A stretch of 64,000 nt of DNA from JACMLD01 sp044227095. GTDB taxonomy: Bacteria; Bacteroidota; Bacteroidia; Chitinophagales; Chitinophagaceae. Where the stretch lies: the NCBI GenBank assembly GCA_044227095.1, contig JBGAFV010000001.1, forward strand, positions 434,001 through 498,000, read 5' to 3'. The translations under genes and the position numbers were made by a program. Below the pieces are notes generated by a model that did no database searches, was not told the DNA's origin, and saw only the letters and a program-made list of their open reading frames with translations. Positions 24,699 through 33,680 of this stretch are shown here, piece after piece (position 1 is the first letter of the stretch; each line of letters opens with the position of its first letter).

Positions 24699-25298
24699 TT
24701 GCAAACGAAATCTAAAATAATTTTAGGAATAGACCCTGGTACAGTGGTAATGGGTTATGGCCTTATAGCCATAAACGGAAATTCAATCCATGTTATTGAA
24801 ATGGATGTTTTAAAACTTGGCGGTAAAAAAGATATATACGAGCGGCTTGAAGTAATCCACACAACGGTTTCGAAGCTGATTGTACAGCACAAACCCCATC
24901 TCTTTGCCATAGAAGCACCTTTTTTTGGAAAGAATGTACAAAGCATGCTAAAGCTTGGCCGTGCGCAGGGCGTTGCTATAGCAGCTGCCATGCAGTCGCA
25001 AATACCCGTAACGGAATATTCACCCAAAAAAATAAAACAGTCTATAACAGGCAATGGCAATGCAGATAAACAGCAGGTATGGAAAATGCTGCAAACAATT
25101 CTGAAACTTGCAGATGCCGATGTTAAATATTACGATGCATCTGATGCGCTTGCTGTGGCATTATGCCATCATTTCCAAACCAGTTCTGCAATACAACAAT
25201 CGCCGTTAAAAACAACCACCGCAAAACCAGCAACAAAAAAAACGAAAGGCTGGGAAAATTTTATCGCCCAAAACCCTGGTCGTGTAAAAAGAAAATAA
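24699..25298 (+). CDS. ruvC: RuvC Holliday junction resolvase
   Basis: 199 residues. The first active-site Asp is in ILGIDPGT, the Glu in HLFAIEAPFFGKN (normally E-x-xF), and the final pair is in YYDASDALAVALCHH. RuvC cleaves Holliday junctions as a dimer with RuvAB. The start is TTG at 24699; no upstream ATG exists and the next in-frame Met would remove the first catalytic Asp. The Lys/Thr/Ala-rich C-terminus (about 165-199) is longer than in E. coli (173 residues), as seen in many Bacteroidota. It is divergent from the flippase-like gene and separate from ruvB. Confidence 0.93.
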   Translation: MQTKSKIILGIDPGTVVMGYGLIAINGNSIHVIEMDVLKLGGKKDIYERLEVIHTTVSKLIVQHKPHLFAIEAPFFGKNVQSMLKLGRAQGVAIAAAMQSQIPVTEYSPKKIKQSITGNGNADKQQVWKMLQTILKLADADVKYYDASDALAVALCHHFQTSSAIQQSPLKTTTAKPATKKTKGWENFIAQNPGRVKRK

Positions 25299-25375
25299 AT
25301 TACTAACTTACTCTTCTTGCCTGCTGAATATTACACTTCTGATTTAATTTGTTTGGCTAACCTTATAATTAACCA

Positions 25376-26914
25376 ATGAAATACCCCAACTGCTTTTTAG
25401 CTATGTTATCTGCATTGCTTATAACAACAGCAACAACGTTTGCACAACCACCGATGCAAAAAATTACACAATTCTGCAAGACCAATCAAAATGCAATTAT
25501 TGATGAGTATATACAATTCGTTGCTATACCCAATGTATCTTCTGATACTGCAAACATGCCGTTGAACGCTTCATTTATTATAAAAATGATGAAACAACGT
25601 GGCATTGAAGGCAGCTTACTGCATGGTAAAACTGCCGGCGTTAACCCTGCTGTATTTGGAGAGATAAAAGTACCCGGCGCCACAAAAACAATTGCTTACT
25701 ATGCGCATTATGATGGCCAACCGGTAAACCCAAAACAATGGACCGGCGGATTGCAACCATTTACACCAGTATTTATTACAGCACCAGTTGAACAGGGTGG
25801 CAGCATAATTAACTATAAAAAAGGAGACAGCATTAATAACAACTGGCGTTTATCGGGCCGCGGTAGTGCAGATGATAAAGCAGGCGTAATGGCTATATTA
25901 AACGCATATGATGCATTGATAAAAAGCGGAATTAAATTAACGCACAACATAAAATTCTTTTTTGAAGGTGAAGAAGAAGTTGGTTCGCTGCACCTGGGAG
26001 AAATTTTTGAGCAAAACAAAAACAAACTTGTAGCAGATTTATGGATAATTGTTGATGGGCCAAGACATGTATCCGGAAAAAAATTAGTGTCGTTTGGTGT
26101 ACGCGGAGATACGCATATAGATCTCACAGTGTATGGCCCAAAACGCCCGCTGCACAGTGGCAACTATGGCAATTGGGCACCTAACCCGGCAATGATGATG
26201 GTGCAACTGCTTGCCACCATGAAAGATGAAAAAGGCAATGTGCTGATAAAAGGATTTTATGATGATGTGGTTCCATTAACTGCAGAAGAAAAACAAGCCA
26301 TTGCAAAAGTGCCAGATATAGAACCCGTGTTAAAAAAAGAATTGGGCATTGCCCAACCCGATGGCGATGGAAAAGCTTTCCTTGAATTGCTACTGCAACC
26401 TACACTAAACATTAACGGTATACAAAGCGCAAATACGGGAAAGCTGGCCGCTAATATTATTCCAACTGTTGCAACAGCTACGCTAGACCTCAGGCTGGTA
26501 TTGGGCAATGATGCAGACAGGCAGGTACAAAAAGTAAAAGATCATATTGCAGCAAAGGGCTATTATATTATAAACCGTGAGCCTACTGATGCCGAAAGAT
26601 TAGAGCATGCAAAAATTATAAAAGTTATAACTACCGGAGATGGTTACAATGCGCAACGCACACCCATGAACCTGCCGGAAGCACAATCTGTAATTAAAGC
26701 CATTCAGGCTACCGTAAATTACCCGGTAGTTTTATTGCCCTCAAGCGGTGGCAGCCTTCCTTTGTATTTATTTGAAAAGCAACTTGGCGCCAAAGTGATT
26801 AGTATTCCTATTGTGAATTACGATAATAACCAGCACGCAGAAAATGAAAATGTAAAAATCAGTTTTCTTTACGAAGGAATAGAAACATTAGCCGCAATAA
26901 TGACGATGCAATAA
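25376..26914 (+). CDS. Secreted M20-family metallopeptidase
   Basis: 512 residues with a signal peptide (FLAMLSALLITTATTFAQ). Metal ligands of the M20 family are visible: AYYAHYDGQPVNPKQW (His), RGSADDKAGVM (bridging Asp), FEGEEEVGSLH (catalytic Glu and ligand Glu), VDGPRH, and a late NYDNNQHAENEN His. A dimerisation domain lies in the middle (THIDLTVYGPKRPLHSG). The family removes amino acids from di- and tripeptides or deacylates amides; a dipeptidase-like role in the periplasm is likely. ATG start; monocistronic and convergent with the HIT gene. Confidence 0.88.
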   Translation: MKYPNCFLAMLSALLITTATTFAQPPMQKITQFCKTNQNAIIDEYIQFVAIPNVSSDTANMPLNASFIIKMMKQRGIEGSLLHGKTAGVNPAVFGEIKVPGATKTIAYYAHYDGQPVNPKQWTGGLQPFTPVFITAPVEQGGSIINYKKGDSINNNWRLSGRGSADDKAGVMAILNAYDALIKSGIKLTHNIKFFFEGEEEVGSLHLGEIFEQNKNKLVADLWIIVDGPRHVSGKKLVSFGVRGDTHIDLTVYGPKRPLHSGNYGNWAPNPAMMMVQLLATMKDEKGNVLIKGFYDDVVPLTAEEKQAIAKVPDIEPVLKKELGIAQPDGDGKAFLELLLQPTLNINGIQSANTGKLAANIIPTVATATLDLRLVLGNDADRQVQKVKDHIAAKGYYIINREPTDAERLEHAKIIKVITTGDGYNAQRTPMNLPEAQSVIKAIQATVNYPVVLLPSSGGSLPLYLFEKQLGAKVISIPIVNYDNNQHAENENVKISFLYEGIETLAAIMTMQ

Positions 26915-26919
26915 AAGGT

Positions 26920-27309
26920 TTAAAGATTTGCGATTATTTTTTCCTGTACAGCTTTAAATTCTTCAGGGGTTAATTTCAGCTTTGGCTTTTTAAAGTCCAT
27001 GTCGTGTACAGAATCAATCGGTATCAAATGCATATGCGCATGCGGAACTTCAAGTCCAATAACAGTTATGCCGCAGCGGTTACATTCAAACGCTTTTTCT
27101 ATAGCCTGTGCAATGGGTTTTGCAAACAATAAAATGCGTGAGAGGTAATCATCGGGCACATCAAAAAACTTATCAGTTTCTATTTTTGGTATTACAAGTG
27201 TATGCCCTTGCCGTAGTGGGGCAATATCAAGAAATGCAAAGAACAAATCGTCTTCCGCAATTTTATAAGAAGGAATCTGCCCGGCTATTATTTTTGAAAA
27301 AATGGTCAT
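26920..27309 (-). CDS. HIT-family nucleotide hydrolase
   Basis: 129 residues from ATG at 27309, which starts the usual TIFSKIIAGQIPSYKIAEDD. The histidine triad HAHMHLIP is at about 93-100, giving the catalytic nucleophile. The HINT branch cleaves phosphoramidates of purine nucleotides such as AMP-lysine. The longer frame to 27351 adds 14 residues without support. Cytoplasmic housekeeping protein; its stop lies 5 bp from the convergent M20 stop. Confidence 0.9.
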   Translation of the reverse strand: MTIFSKIIAGQIPSYKIAEDDLFFAFLDIAPLRQGHTLVIPKIETDKFFDVPDDYLSRILLFAKPIAQAIEKAFECNRCGITVIGLEVPHAHMHLIPIDSVHDMDFKKPKLKLTPEEFKAVQEKIIANL

Positions 27310-27631
27310 AGATAAAATTAGTGTTTTATTACAAATTAGCCACGGAGACACTAAGGACTCGGAGGTTTCACGGAGATTACTTTAAGCCGCAGATGCGCAG
27401 ATTATTTTACCACACAAAACAAGAAGCTTTTACAGAGGTATAGGAAAATTATAGTAGACAGATCTATCCTGAAAATCTCTTCAATCCCCGCCCGACTGAA
27501 CGCCGCTCGGGCGGGCAATAAATCCAGGTTCAGACAATTTAGCCGAAGGCTTCAAGCCCGCAGATGCGCAGATTTATCATTTTCATCATAACAATCATAA
27601 TAATCCGCATTCTATTTAATAAGCCGAAGGC
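27310..27631. repeat. Repeat-rich gap between HIT and greA genes
   Basis: No gene. 27339-27376 is a CACGGAGACA module. GCAGATGCGCAGATT occurs at 27388-27402 and again near 27560. 27480-27540 is the AATCCAGGTTCAGACAATT family and contains a perfect 9-bp hairpin (CCCGCCCGA/TCGGGCGGG, 27487-27515). AGCCGAAGGCT occurs at 27541 and 27622. Confidence 0.6.
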
Positions 27632-27660
27632 TAAAAAAAATGAGCTGAAAAAATCAGCCC
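27632..27660 (-). terminator. Terminator after greA
   Basis: On the minus strand GGGCTGA pairs with TCAGCTC around a T loop and is followed by eight T. It lies 27 bp past the greA stop. Confidence 0.75.
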
Positions 27661-27686
27661 ATTAATAATAGCTTGCAATAAGTTTA

Positions 27687-28160
27687 TTATGCTGTAATGC
27701 TTTCTACTTTAAACTTAATAACGCCTGCTGGTACATTTACGTCTACTACATCTCCCACTACTTTACCCAACAAAGATTTTCCTATAGGAGAAGTTACAGA
27801 AATCTTACCCAGTTTTAAATCTGCTTCTTTTTCAGAAACAATCTGGTAGCTTACCTGCTTCTTTGTATTCATATTTACAAGTGCAACTTTGGTAAGGATG
27901 CTCACTTTAGAAGTATCAATTGCATTCGTATCTACAATACGTACATTGGCAAGATCACTTTCCATTTTTTTCAATCTTGCTTCCAGGAGGCCCTGCGCTT
28001 CTTTGGCGGCATCATACTCTGCGTTTTCTTTCAAATCGCCTTTTTCACGTGCTTCTGCTATGGCTTTTGAAGCCGCTGGACGATCTATTGTTTTCATACG
28101 CTGCAGCTCTGCTTTAAGCTGTTCCAGCGTTTCTTTTGTCACATAAATTACTTCACTCAT
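27687..28160 (-). CDS. greA: Transcript cleavage/elongation factor GreA
   Basis: 157 residues with the GreA layout: an N-terminal antiparallel coiled coil (about 1-75: LEQLKAELQRMKTIDRPAAS, EAREKGDLKENAEYDAAKE with the acidic tip D-x-x-E) and a C-terminal FKBP-like domain (about 80-157: ISVTSPIGKSLLGKVVGDVV). GreA enters the RNA-polymerase secondary channel and stimulates cleavage of backtracked RNA. Both tip acidic residues are present. A terminator-like hairpin stands 26 bp upstream of the start, which suggests leader attenuation. Confidence 0.95.
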   Translation of the reverse strand: MSEVIYVTKETLEQLKAELQRMKTIDRPAASKAIAEAREKGDLKENAEYDAAKEAQGLLEARLKKMESDLANVRIVDTNAIDTSKVSILTKVALVNMNTKKQVSYQIVSEKEADLKLGKISVTSPIGKSLLGKVVGDVVDVNVPAGVIKFKVESITA

Positions 28161-28185
28161 AACACTTTACTTTGATAGTGAACAG

Positions 28186-28225
28186 AAAAAAATAACAACG
28201 CCCCAGATGTGTTACTGAAGCGTTG
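28186..28225 (-). terminator. Terminator-like hairpin in the greA leader
   Basis: On the minus strand CAACGC pairs with GCGTTG and is extended by CTTCAG/CTGGGG with mismatches, followed by TTATTTTTTT. The U tract ends 25 bp before the greA ATG. No promoter box is seen between, so it is either an attenuator for greA or the end of the upstream lipoprotein transcript. Confidence 0.6.
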
Positions 28226-28471
28226 CCATATTAACGAAGATATGAAAATTTTTGACTGAAAAAGGCAAGTGCCTGCCCGAAAAAATTAAAGTTAGCCGTG
28301 TTTTATTCTTTTCTTAACCAGCTTGTTGTGCAAAAAATAAATCCCTTTTTCTACCAGCATTGGTTTTTTTATGGCGTCATCGTTGCGTCGCAAGCACTTC
28401 ATCTTTTGCACAATGGGCAACTTAGGCTTATTGCAAAGTCTTCAAAAACTTATTGTAGCCAAAAGCTAAGG
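28226..28471. repeat. Gap upstream of greA with GTTGCGTCGCA element
   Basis: 28358-28410 carries TTGGTTTTTTTATGGCGTCA then CGTTGCGTCGCAAGCACTTC, closely matching 16962-17010. The rest of the gap shows no gene. Confidence 0.5.
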
Positions 28472-28936
28472 CTATTCCCTTACAAAAGTATACTCGTAAG
28501 TGTAGCTACCCGATGTAAAGACGGCCTTAAAACTTCCGCCACCGTTATAATCGTTGTCATCAAAAACCCAGTCCGCAGCCGGATTGTTGTTTCCGCTTTC
28601 ATACATCAGCAATGAAAACACATTGTGATAACCTTCTCGGTAATGTCCGTATCCATCATAATAACCATCGGTTACAGGATACATACTCCAACTGCCACGC
28701 AACGATCCTAATGCATCGCTGTAAGAAACATTTCCATTTGCATAAAAAACAAAAGTGCCATTTTCATAACCAGTGCTGATGCCTTGCCATTTATATCCAT
28801 CATATCTTTCAACACCCTGCAAATACCATTTGCCTGTTAGCGGAGCAACATAAGGCGTATCAACATACTTGGTGCAGGAAGATGCAAGCATAATTATTAA
28901 ACCTGCAGATAAAAAAAGGAGTAGATTTCTTTTCAT
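28472..28936 (-). CDS. Lipocalin-like lipoprotein
   Basis: 154 residues with a lipoprotein signal: charged MKRN, hydrophobic core LLLFLSAGLIIMLA and lipobox ASSC at about residue 21, so the mature protein is anchored by Cys21. The mature part begins LTGKWYLQGVERYDGYKW and has FYANGNVSYS and LRGSWSMY, the pattern of Bacteroidota lipocalin-like/DUF5004-type lipoproteins. Tyr and Gly are abundant. Ligand unknown; periplasmic or outer-membrane location inferred. Confidence 0.75.
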   Translation of the reverse strand: MKRNLLLFLSAGLIIMLASSCTKYVDTPYVAPLTGKWYLQGVERYDGYKWQGISTGYENGTFVFYANGNVSYSDALGSLRGSWSMYPVTDGYYDGYGHYREGYHNVFSLLMYESGNNNPAADWVFDDNDYNGGGSFKAVFTSGSYTYEYTFVRE

Positions 28937-28997
28937 AAAAATGCGTTTACTCTACTCATTAAAAAAGCATACCGGATGATGATAAGCAAGTGTTAAA

Positions 28998-29044
28998 AAG
29001 CGAGACGCTAATTGTGAGGCGTCAGTGGTGAGACGTGAGATAGA
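28998..29044. repeat. Heptad array (GAGACGC-type)
   Basis: GAGACGC, TAATTGT, GAGGCGT, CAGTGGT, GAGACGT, GAGATAG at 7-base spacing upstream of the lipoprotein gene and downstream of the dehydrogenase gene. Confidence 0.5.
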
Positions 29045-29103
29045 AAATAAATTCGGGTTTCGATTAAACCTTTTAAAATTGGTAACAGTGATGCACAAGC
29101 TAT

Positions 29104-30027
29104 TTACAGGTTTAGCTTATCCAGTACTACTTTGGCCATTTTATAAAAAGCTTCGTGGGTATAACCTGCTATATGCGGAGTGATAATAACATTTGGCTGT
29201 GCCAGCAACCATTGCAGTTGCTCTTTTTGTAATGCAGTATAAGTATCCAGCTTTTCATTTTCAAGTACATCAAGTGCGGCACCGGCAATCTTTTTGTTTT
29301 GCAGGGCATTTATGACAGCGGCAGTATCATGCACCTTTCCGCGGGAGGCATTGATGAAATAAGGCTTTTGCTCCAGTGCATTAAAAAATGAATCATTGGC
29401 CATATGCTGTGTTTCTGCTGTTAGTGGCACATGAAAGCTGATGACATCTGCATACCTGCAAACCTGTTCAAGATTGGCTTCTTTTATATTGCCTTTTGCA
29501 AAACCATTTTTGTATTTGTCGTACGCAAGAATAGTTACATCGAAAGAAGAAAGCACTTTGGCAAAGGCCGAGCCTGCATTGCCAAAACCGATAATACCTA
29601 CTGTTTTTCCTGTAAGTTCTACACCGCGGTTTTCATCGCGTATCCATTTGCCTTCCTTTACTTCCTGCATGCTTTTATTAATATTGTTCATCAGGCTTAG
29701 CAGCATGCCAAGTGCCTGCTCTCCTACTGCATTGCGGTTTCCTTCAGGACTGCTAACACATGCAATACCTTTTGATTCTGCATAAACAGTATCTATCAAT
29801 TCCATTCCGCTGCCGAGGCGGCCTATCCATTTAAGCAAAGGGGCTTTGTCAATAATATTTTTATCAATAGTAAGCCTTGTTGTTACAATAAGACCTTCTG
29901 CTTCGGGTATAATTTTTTCCAGTTCGGCATAACTTATCTGTGGCTGATAAACAATTTCAAAACCATTGCTGGAAAGACGTTCTTTCAGGTAATCGTGCAC
30001 TTTTGCTGTAATAATAACTTTTCTCAT
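29104..30027 (-). CDS. D-isomer-specific 2-hydroxyacid dehydrogenase
   Basis: 307 residues with both halves of the family: a substrate domain (about 1-95 and 280-307) and an NAD-binding domain with GIIGFGNAGSAFAKVL near residue 143. Catalytic residues are the Arg of NASRGKVHDT, the Glu of ALDVLENEKL and the His of ITPHIAGYT. It is similar to phosphoglycerate dehydrogenase without the C-terminal ACT domain, so serine synthesis or another 2-keto acid reduction is possible. It lies 8 bp after rsmA on the same strand, so the two are likely cotranscribed. Confidence 0.85.
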   Translation of the reverse strand: MRKVIITAKVHDYLKERLSSNGFEIVYQPQISYAELEKIIPEAEGLIVTTRLTIDKNIIDKAPLLKWIGRLGSGMELIDTVYAESKGIACVSSPEGNRNAVGEQALGMLLSLMNNINKSMQEVKEGKWIRDENRGVELTGKTVGIIGFGNAGSAFAKVLSSFDVTILAYDKYKNGFAKGNIKEANLEQVCRYADVISFHVPLTAETQHMANDSFFNALEQKPYFINASRGKVHDTAAVINALQNKKIAGAALDVLENEKLDTYTALQKEQLQWLLAQPNVIITPHIAGYTHEAFYKMAKVVLDKLNL

Positions 30028-30035
30028 ATCCGGGG

Positions 30036-30788
30036 TTAACGCATTTTAAATGTAAGGGCTGCAAATTGTGCGATGCTAAGTTGTTCTGCACGTTTATTAA
30101 AAATAGGAGCTTCTAGTTCTACTGGCTCAAACAAAGCTTTCACCGCATTGCGCAATGTTTTTCTTCGTTGGTTAAATGCTGTTTTTACCAATAGAAAAAG
30201 CTGTCGTTCACTTTTCATTTCAGGCACTTGCCTGGCTGGCGTTAATCTTATAACAGCACTTTTTACTTTAGGTGGAGGATTGAATGCATCTTCACTCACT
30301 TCAAACAAATATTCTGTATCAAAAAAAGATTGTACCAACACACTGGTAACCCCATAAACTTTGCTTCCTTCTTTTGCAACAATCCTTTCTGCAACTTCTT
30401 TTTGAAACATGCCAATCATACATTCCACATCTGCTTTCCACTCCAGTACTTTAAAAACAATCTGCGATGAAATATTATAAGGGAAATTGCCCACTACTGT
30501 AAATTGTCCATCAAAGGGTTTTTCAATGTCTAAAAAACTTTTATGAATGATTTTATCTTTTAACTGCGGATAAGTTTTTACTAACCATTGTACTTTTTCA
30601 TCGTCTACTTCCACACATTTAAAATCAATATTGGTTATGGGCAAAAGGTATTTTGTAAGAGCACCGCCGCCCGGGCCAACTTCAAGCAATTGCTGAAAAG
30701 GAGTTTGCTTCAATGCTTCAACTATCCTTCGGCAAATATCCTCATCCTTTAAAAAATGCTGGCCAAGAGATTTCTTTAGTGTATACAT
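30036..30788 (-). CDS. rsmA: 16S rRNA adenine dimethyltransferase RsmA (KsgA)
   Basis: 250 residues from ATG at 30788, which opens with YTLKKSLGQHFLKDEDICRR, the standard RsmA N-terminus. The SAM-binding motif is LEVGPGGGALTKYL, and the catalytic NFPYNISS (NLPY variant) is near residue 107. RsmA dimethylates two adjacent adenines of helix 45 in 16S rRNA during 30S maturation; loss gives kasugamycin resistance. The longer frame to 30824 is not needed. First gene of a pair with the dehydrogenase. Confidence 0.95.
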   Translation of the reverse strand: MYTLKKSLGQHFLKDEDICRRIVEALKQTPFQQLLEVGPGGGALTKYLLPITNIDFKCVEVDDEKVQWLVKTYPQLKDKIIHKSFLDIEKPFDGQFTVVGNFPYNISSQIVFKVLEWKADVECMIGMFQKEVAERIVAKEGSKVYGVTSVLVQSFFDTEYLFEVSEDAFNPPPKVKSAVIRLTPARQVPEMKSERQLFLLVKTAFNQRRKTLRNAVKALFEPVELEAPIFNKRAEQLSIAQFAALTFKMR

Positions 30789-30977
30789 TCCTGCAAAAAT
30801 ACAGGTAAGCAATTGGCGAAACAAAAACCTTGCTTATATTTCAGTCTTGTATAGCCTGTCTTTTAAAAAAACCATATCCAGTGCAACGTTCACATACAAT
30901 TCATTTACCATTGCAAAACCAAATGGGTAATTATCGTACCTTAATTTCCTGATTATATAAAGCTTAAAATTCAACAG

Positions 30978-33416
30978 ATGAGAATCTCTATTGCACCTGT
31001 ATTACTAAGTGTTGTATTGCTGCTGTTTGCATCTTCTAAAGCGCTTGCTGATACTACTTTTATAAAATTTGGTTCTTCCTGGCAATACCTTGATGATGGT
31101 AGTAACCAGGACAATGGCAACTGGAAAAAAGGCAATATTACTTGGCCATCCGGACCTGCGCAACTCGGTTATGGCGAATCTAATGAAAGAACAGTAATAA
31201 GTTATGGAGGTAATGCCAGCAATAAATACATTACTACCTATTTCAGAACTTCGGTTACTATTGGCAATCCATCCAGCTTTTCTTCTTTCAATATAAATAT
31301 GTATTTAGATGATGGTGCTATTGTTTATGTAAATGGTGTACAAGTTATTAAAACCAATTTACCAGATACAATAACTTATACCACAGCGGCAACTGCAGCT
31401 GCTGCAGAAGATGGACATGCTATACAAAGTTTTTCGGTGCCGTCTTCAAGTTTTCGTTCGGGTAAAAATACAATTGCGGTAGAAGTTCATCAGAATACAA
31501 TTAGCAGTTCAGATCTTGTATTTGATCTTGAACTTGTTGGTGCAGGTAAATCTGCAGAGCAAATTATTTCGCGGGGGCCATTATTACAGATGCTAAACCA
31601 AACATCGGTTACTATTAAATGGAATACTGCAGGCAATGCAACATCGAGGGTAAAATATGGTACATCAGAAAACAGTTTAACATCTGTAATTGCAGACAAT
31701 AAGCAAACTACCAAACATGAGCTGAGCATTACCGGGTTAAAACCAGATACCAGGTATTATTATGCCATTGGATCTACTACCTCAATTATTAAAGGCAGTT
31801 ACAGAAACTCATTTACAACTGCTCCTCCTGCCACTACAAAACGTAAAATAAGAATTGCAGTATTTGGTGATGCAGGAACAGGAAACAATGTGCAAAAAGC
31901 AGTTCGGGATGGTTATATGCATTTAAGTAAAGGAAGCCGGCCGGATCTTGCTTTGTTATTAGGAGACAATGCCTATAGCGGTGGTACCGATGCCCAGTAC
32001 CAGGCCAATTGTTTTAATATTTATGATAATAATGTTTTTGATAATCATCCTGTATTTCCTGTTCCCGGCAATCATGAATATGATAATGACCCTGCTGGCG
32101 TAGCAGGTTTGCGTGGTACACATGCCATATCTTACTACGACAATTTTATATTGCCAACCAAGGCAGAATGCGGCGGCACAGTATCTGGCACAGAGCATTA
32201 TTACTCGTTTGACTATGGCAATATCCATTTTATCATGCTTGATTCTTATGGTTATGACGACAATAAATTATTGTATGATTCTACTGGCAAACAGGCATTG
32301 TGGCTTAAAGCCGATCTTGCGGCTACTGCCGGTTTGCACAAATGGACCATTGTTTGTCTTCATCATCCGCCATATACACATGGCACACACAACTCCGACA
32401 CTGAAAAAGATCTTATTGCCATACGCCAGCAGATAACACCGATACTTGAACGCTTTGGCGTTGACGTTGTGCTGGCAGGGCACAGCCATGTTTATGAAAG
32501 AACTTTTCTTGTAAAAGATCATACGGGATTGTCTACACCCTTTAATACTTCAACAGAAGGTGCAGGAACCAGGATTGATGGATCAAGTGCCAAGTATGAT
32601 GGCACAGCTAAATCGTGCCCATACTTTACAATAGACAGCGTTTACAAACATGGAACAGTTTATGTAACTGCTGGCTCTGCAGGGCAGGTTGGCGGCGGAA
32701 CCAATTCACAATTCCCGGTTTTCTATTACAAAAATTATTCGGGAGATCCGGGAGGAGAATCTGGTGCGTTATACCTGGAAGTGGAAGACAACCGTCTTGA
32801 TGCAAAATTTGTTGGTGGCAGCGGAAAAGTGCGTGACCGTTTTACCATCATGAAAGGTGTAAACAAAAATACCATCATCAATACAACTGTAAATAAACCA
32901 ACTACATTAACTGCTTCCTGGGTTGGCAACTATAACTGGTACACAACAGACGGCAACCAGGATACGGCACGTACACTATTGCTTAAACCTTCTTCTGCAG
33001 GCAATTTTACTTATTATGTAAATGATAGTATCAACAATAATAAAACCTGTATTGCAGATACTTTCCTAGTACAGGTAACTTCTTCACTGGCTGTTGCCGT
33101 TGTTAATTATAACGCTTTAGTAAAAAATAATAAAGTAATAGTAAACTGGACAACCATGCAGGAATTGAACAGTGATTATTTTACAATAGAAAGATCTGCA
33201 AACGGAACAGATTATAATATGGTAATGGTAATACCGGGTAAAGGAAATGCTGTTGCTGCTACCAATTATGAGTTTATTGATAACAATGCTTTGGAAGGAG
33301 CTAACTATTACCGGTTAACGGCGACCGACAAAAATGGAGATATTAAGATAGCAGGTATTAAACTTGTAAATAACAATAGTTCAAAATCAGTCAGTCTTAA
33401 TATTGGAACCAAGTAA
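30978..33416 (+). CDS. Secreted purple-acid-phosphatase-like protein, no sorting domain
   Basis: 812 residues with a signal peptide (PVLLSVVLLLFASSKALA). Order: a beta-sandwich domain (about 30-190) of the type ending HQNTISSSDLVFDLEL, a fibronectin-III-like PAP domain (about 195-285), and a metallophosphoesterase domain (about 292-620) with GDAGTGNN, GDNAYS, GNHEYD, HHPPYTHG and GHSHVYER, a full set of di-metal ligands. A second FN3-like domain (WTTMQELNSDYFTIERS) ends the protein. It stops at SVSLNIGTK exactly where its paralogue at 38224 continues into a T9SS sorting domain, so the C-terminal signal appears lost. Extracellular phosphoester hydrolysis is likely. Confidence 0.85.
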   Translation: MRISIAPVLLSVVLLLFASSKALADTTFIKFGSSWQYLDDGSNQDNGNWKKGNITWPSGPAQLGYGESNERTVISYGGNASNKYITTYFRTSVTIGNPSSFSSFNINMYLDDGAIVYVNGVQVIKTNLPDTITYTTAATAAAAEDGHAIQSFSVPSSSFRSGKNTIAVEVHQNTISSSDLVFDLELVGAGKSAEQIISRGPLLQMLNQTSVTIKWNTAGNATSRVKYGTSENSLTSVIADNKQTTKHELSITGLKPDTRYYYAIGSTTSIIKGSYRNSFTTAPPATTKRKIRIAVFGDAGTGNNVQKAVRDGYMHLSKGSRPDLALLLGDNAYSGGTDAQYQANCFNIYDNNVFDNHPVFPVPGNHEYDNDPAGVAGLRGTHAISYYDNFILPTKAECGGTVSGTEHYYSFDYGNIHFIMLDSYGYDDNKLLYDSTGKQALWLKADLAATAGLHKWTIVCLHHPPYTHGTHNSDTEKDLIAIRQQITPILERFGVDVVLAGHSHVYERTFLVKDHTGLSTPFNTSTEGAGTRIDGSSAKYDGTAKSCPYFTIDSVYKHGTVYVTAGSAGQVGGGTNSQFPVFYYKNYSGDPGGESGALYLEVEDNRLDAKFVGGSGKVRDRFTIMKGVNKNTIINTTVNKPTTLTASWVGNYNWYTTDGNQDTARTLLLKPSSAGNFTYYVNDSINNNKTCIADTFLVQVTSSLAVAVVNYNALVKNNKVIVNWTTMQELNSDYFTIERSANGTDYNMVMVIPGKGNAVAATNYEFIDNNALEGANYYRLTATDKNGDIKIAGIKLVNNNSSKSVSLNIGTK

Positions 33417-33439
33417 AACGACAAGTCACTGTATAGAAA

Positions 33440-33590
33440 GATTTGGATGCAGGTTCGCAGATTGATAAAACAAAAAAATATTCTTCTTATTAATGCTGAT
33501 TGCCTATGCTAAGTTTCTTCTGCCGATACCTGCGGCATAACGGATCATTATTGAACTACTGTACAAGTGTGCGACGCAACACTGCTGCTT
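33440..33590. repeat. Repeat remnants after the truncated phosphatase
   Basis: TGCAGGTTCGCAGATTGATA at 33449 is a GCAGATT-type remnant close to the shortened phosphatase end. 33565-33588 holds GTGCGACGCAAC, the inverse of the GTTGCGTCGCA element. Confidence 0.45.
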
Positions 33591-33611
33591 AAAGAAAAAA
33601 TGCTTGTCCCC

Positions 33612-33652
33612 AAAAAAAGAAGAAAGCCATGTTGTTTGACATGGCCTTCTTT
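33612..33652. terminator. Terminator between convergent exoprotein genes
   Basis: GAAGAAAGCCATGT and ACATGGCCTTCTTT pair with a small bulge around TGTTTG, with A and T tracts on either side. Confidence 0.75.
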
Positions 33653-33680
33653 ATATTATTTCATTAATAACAACGCTACC

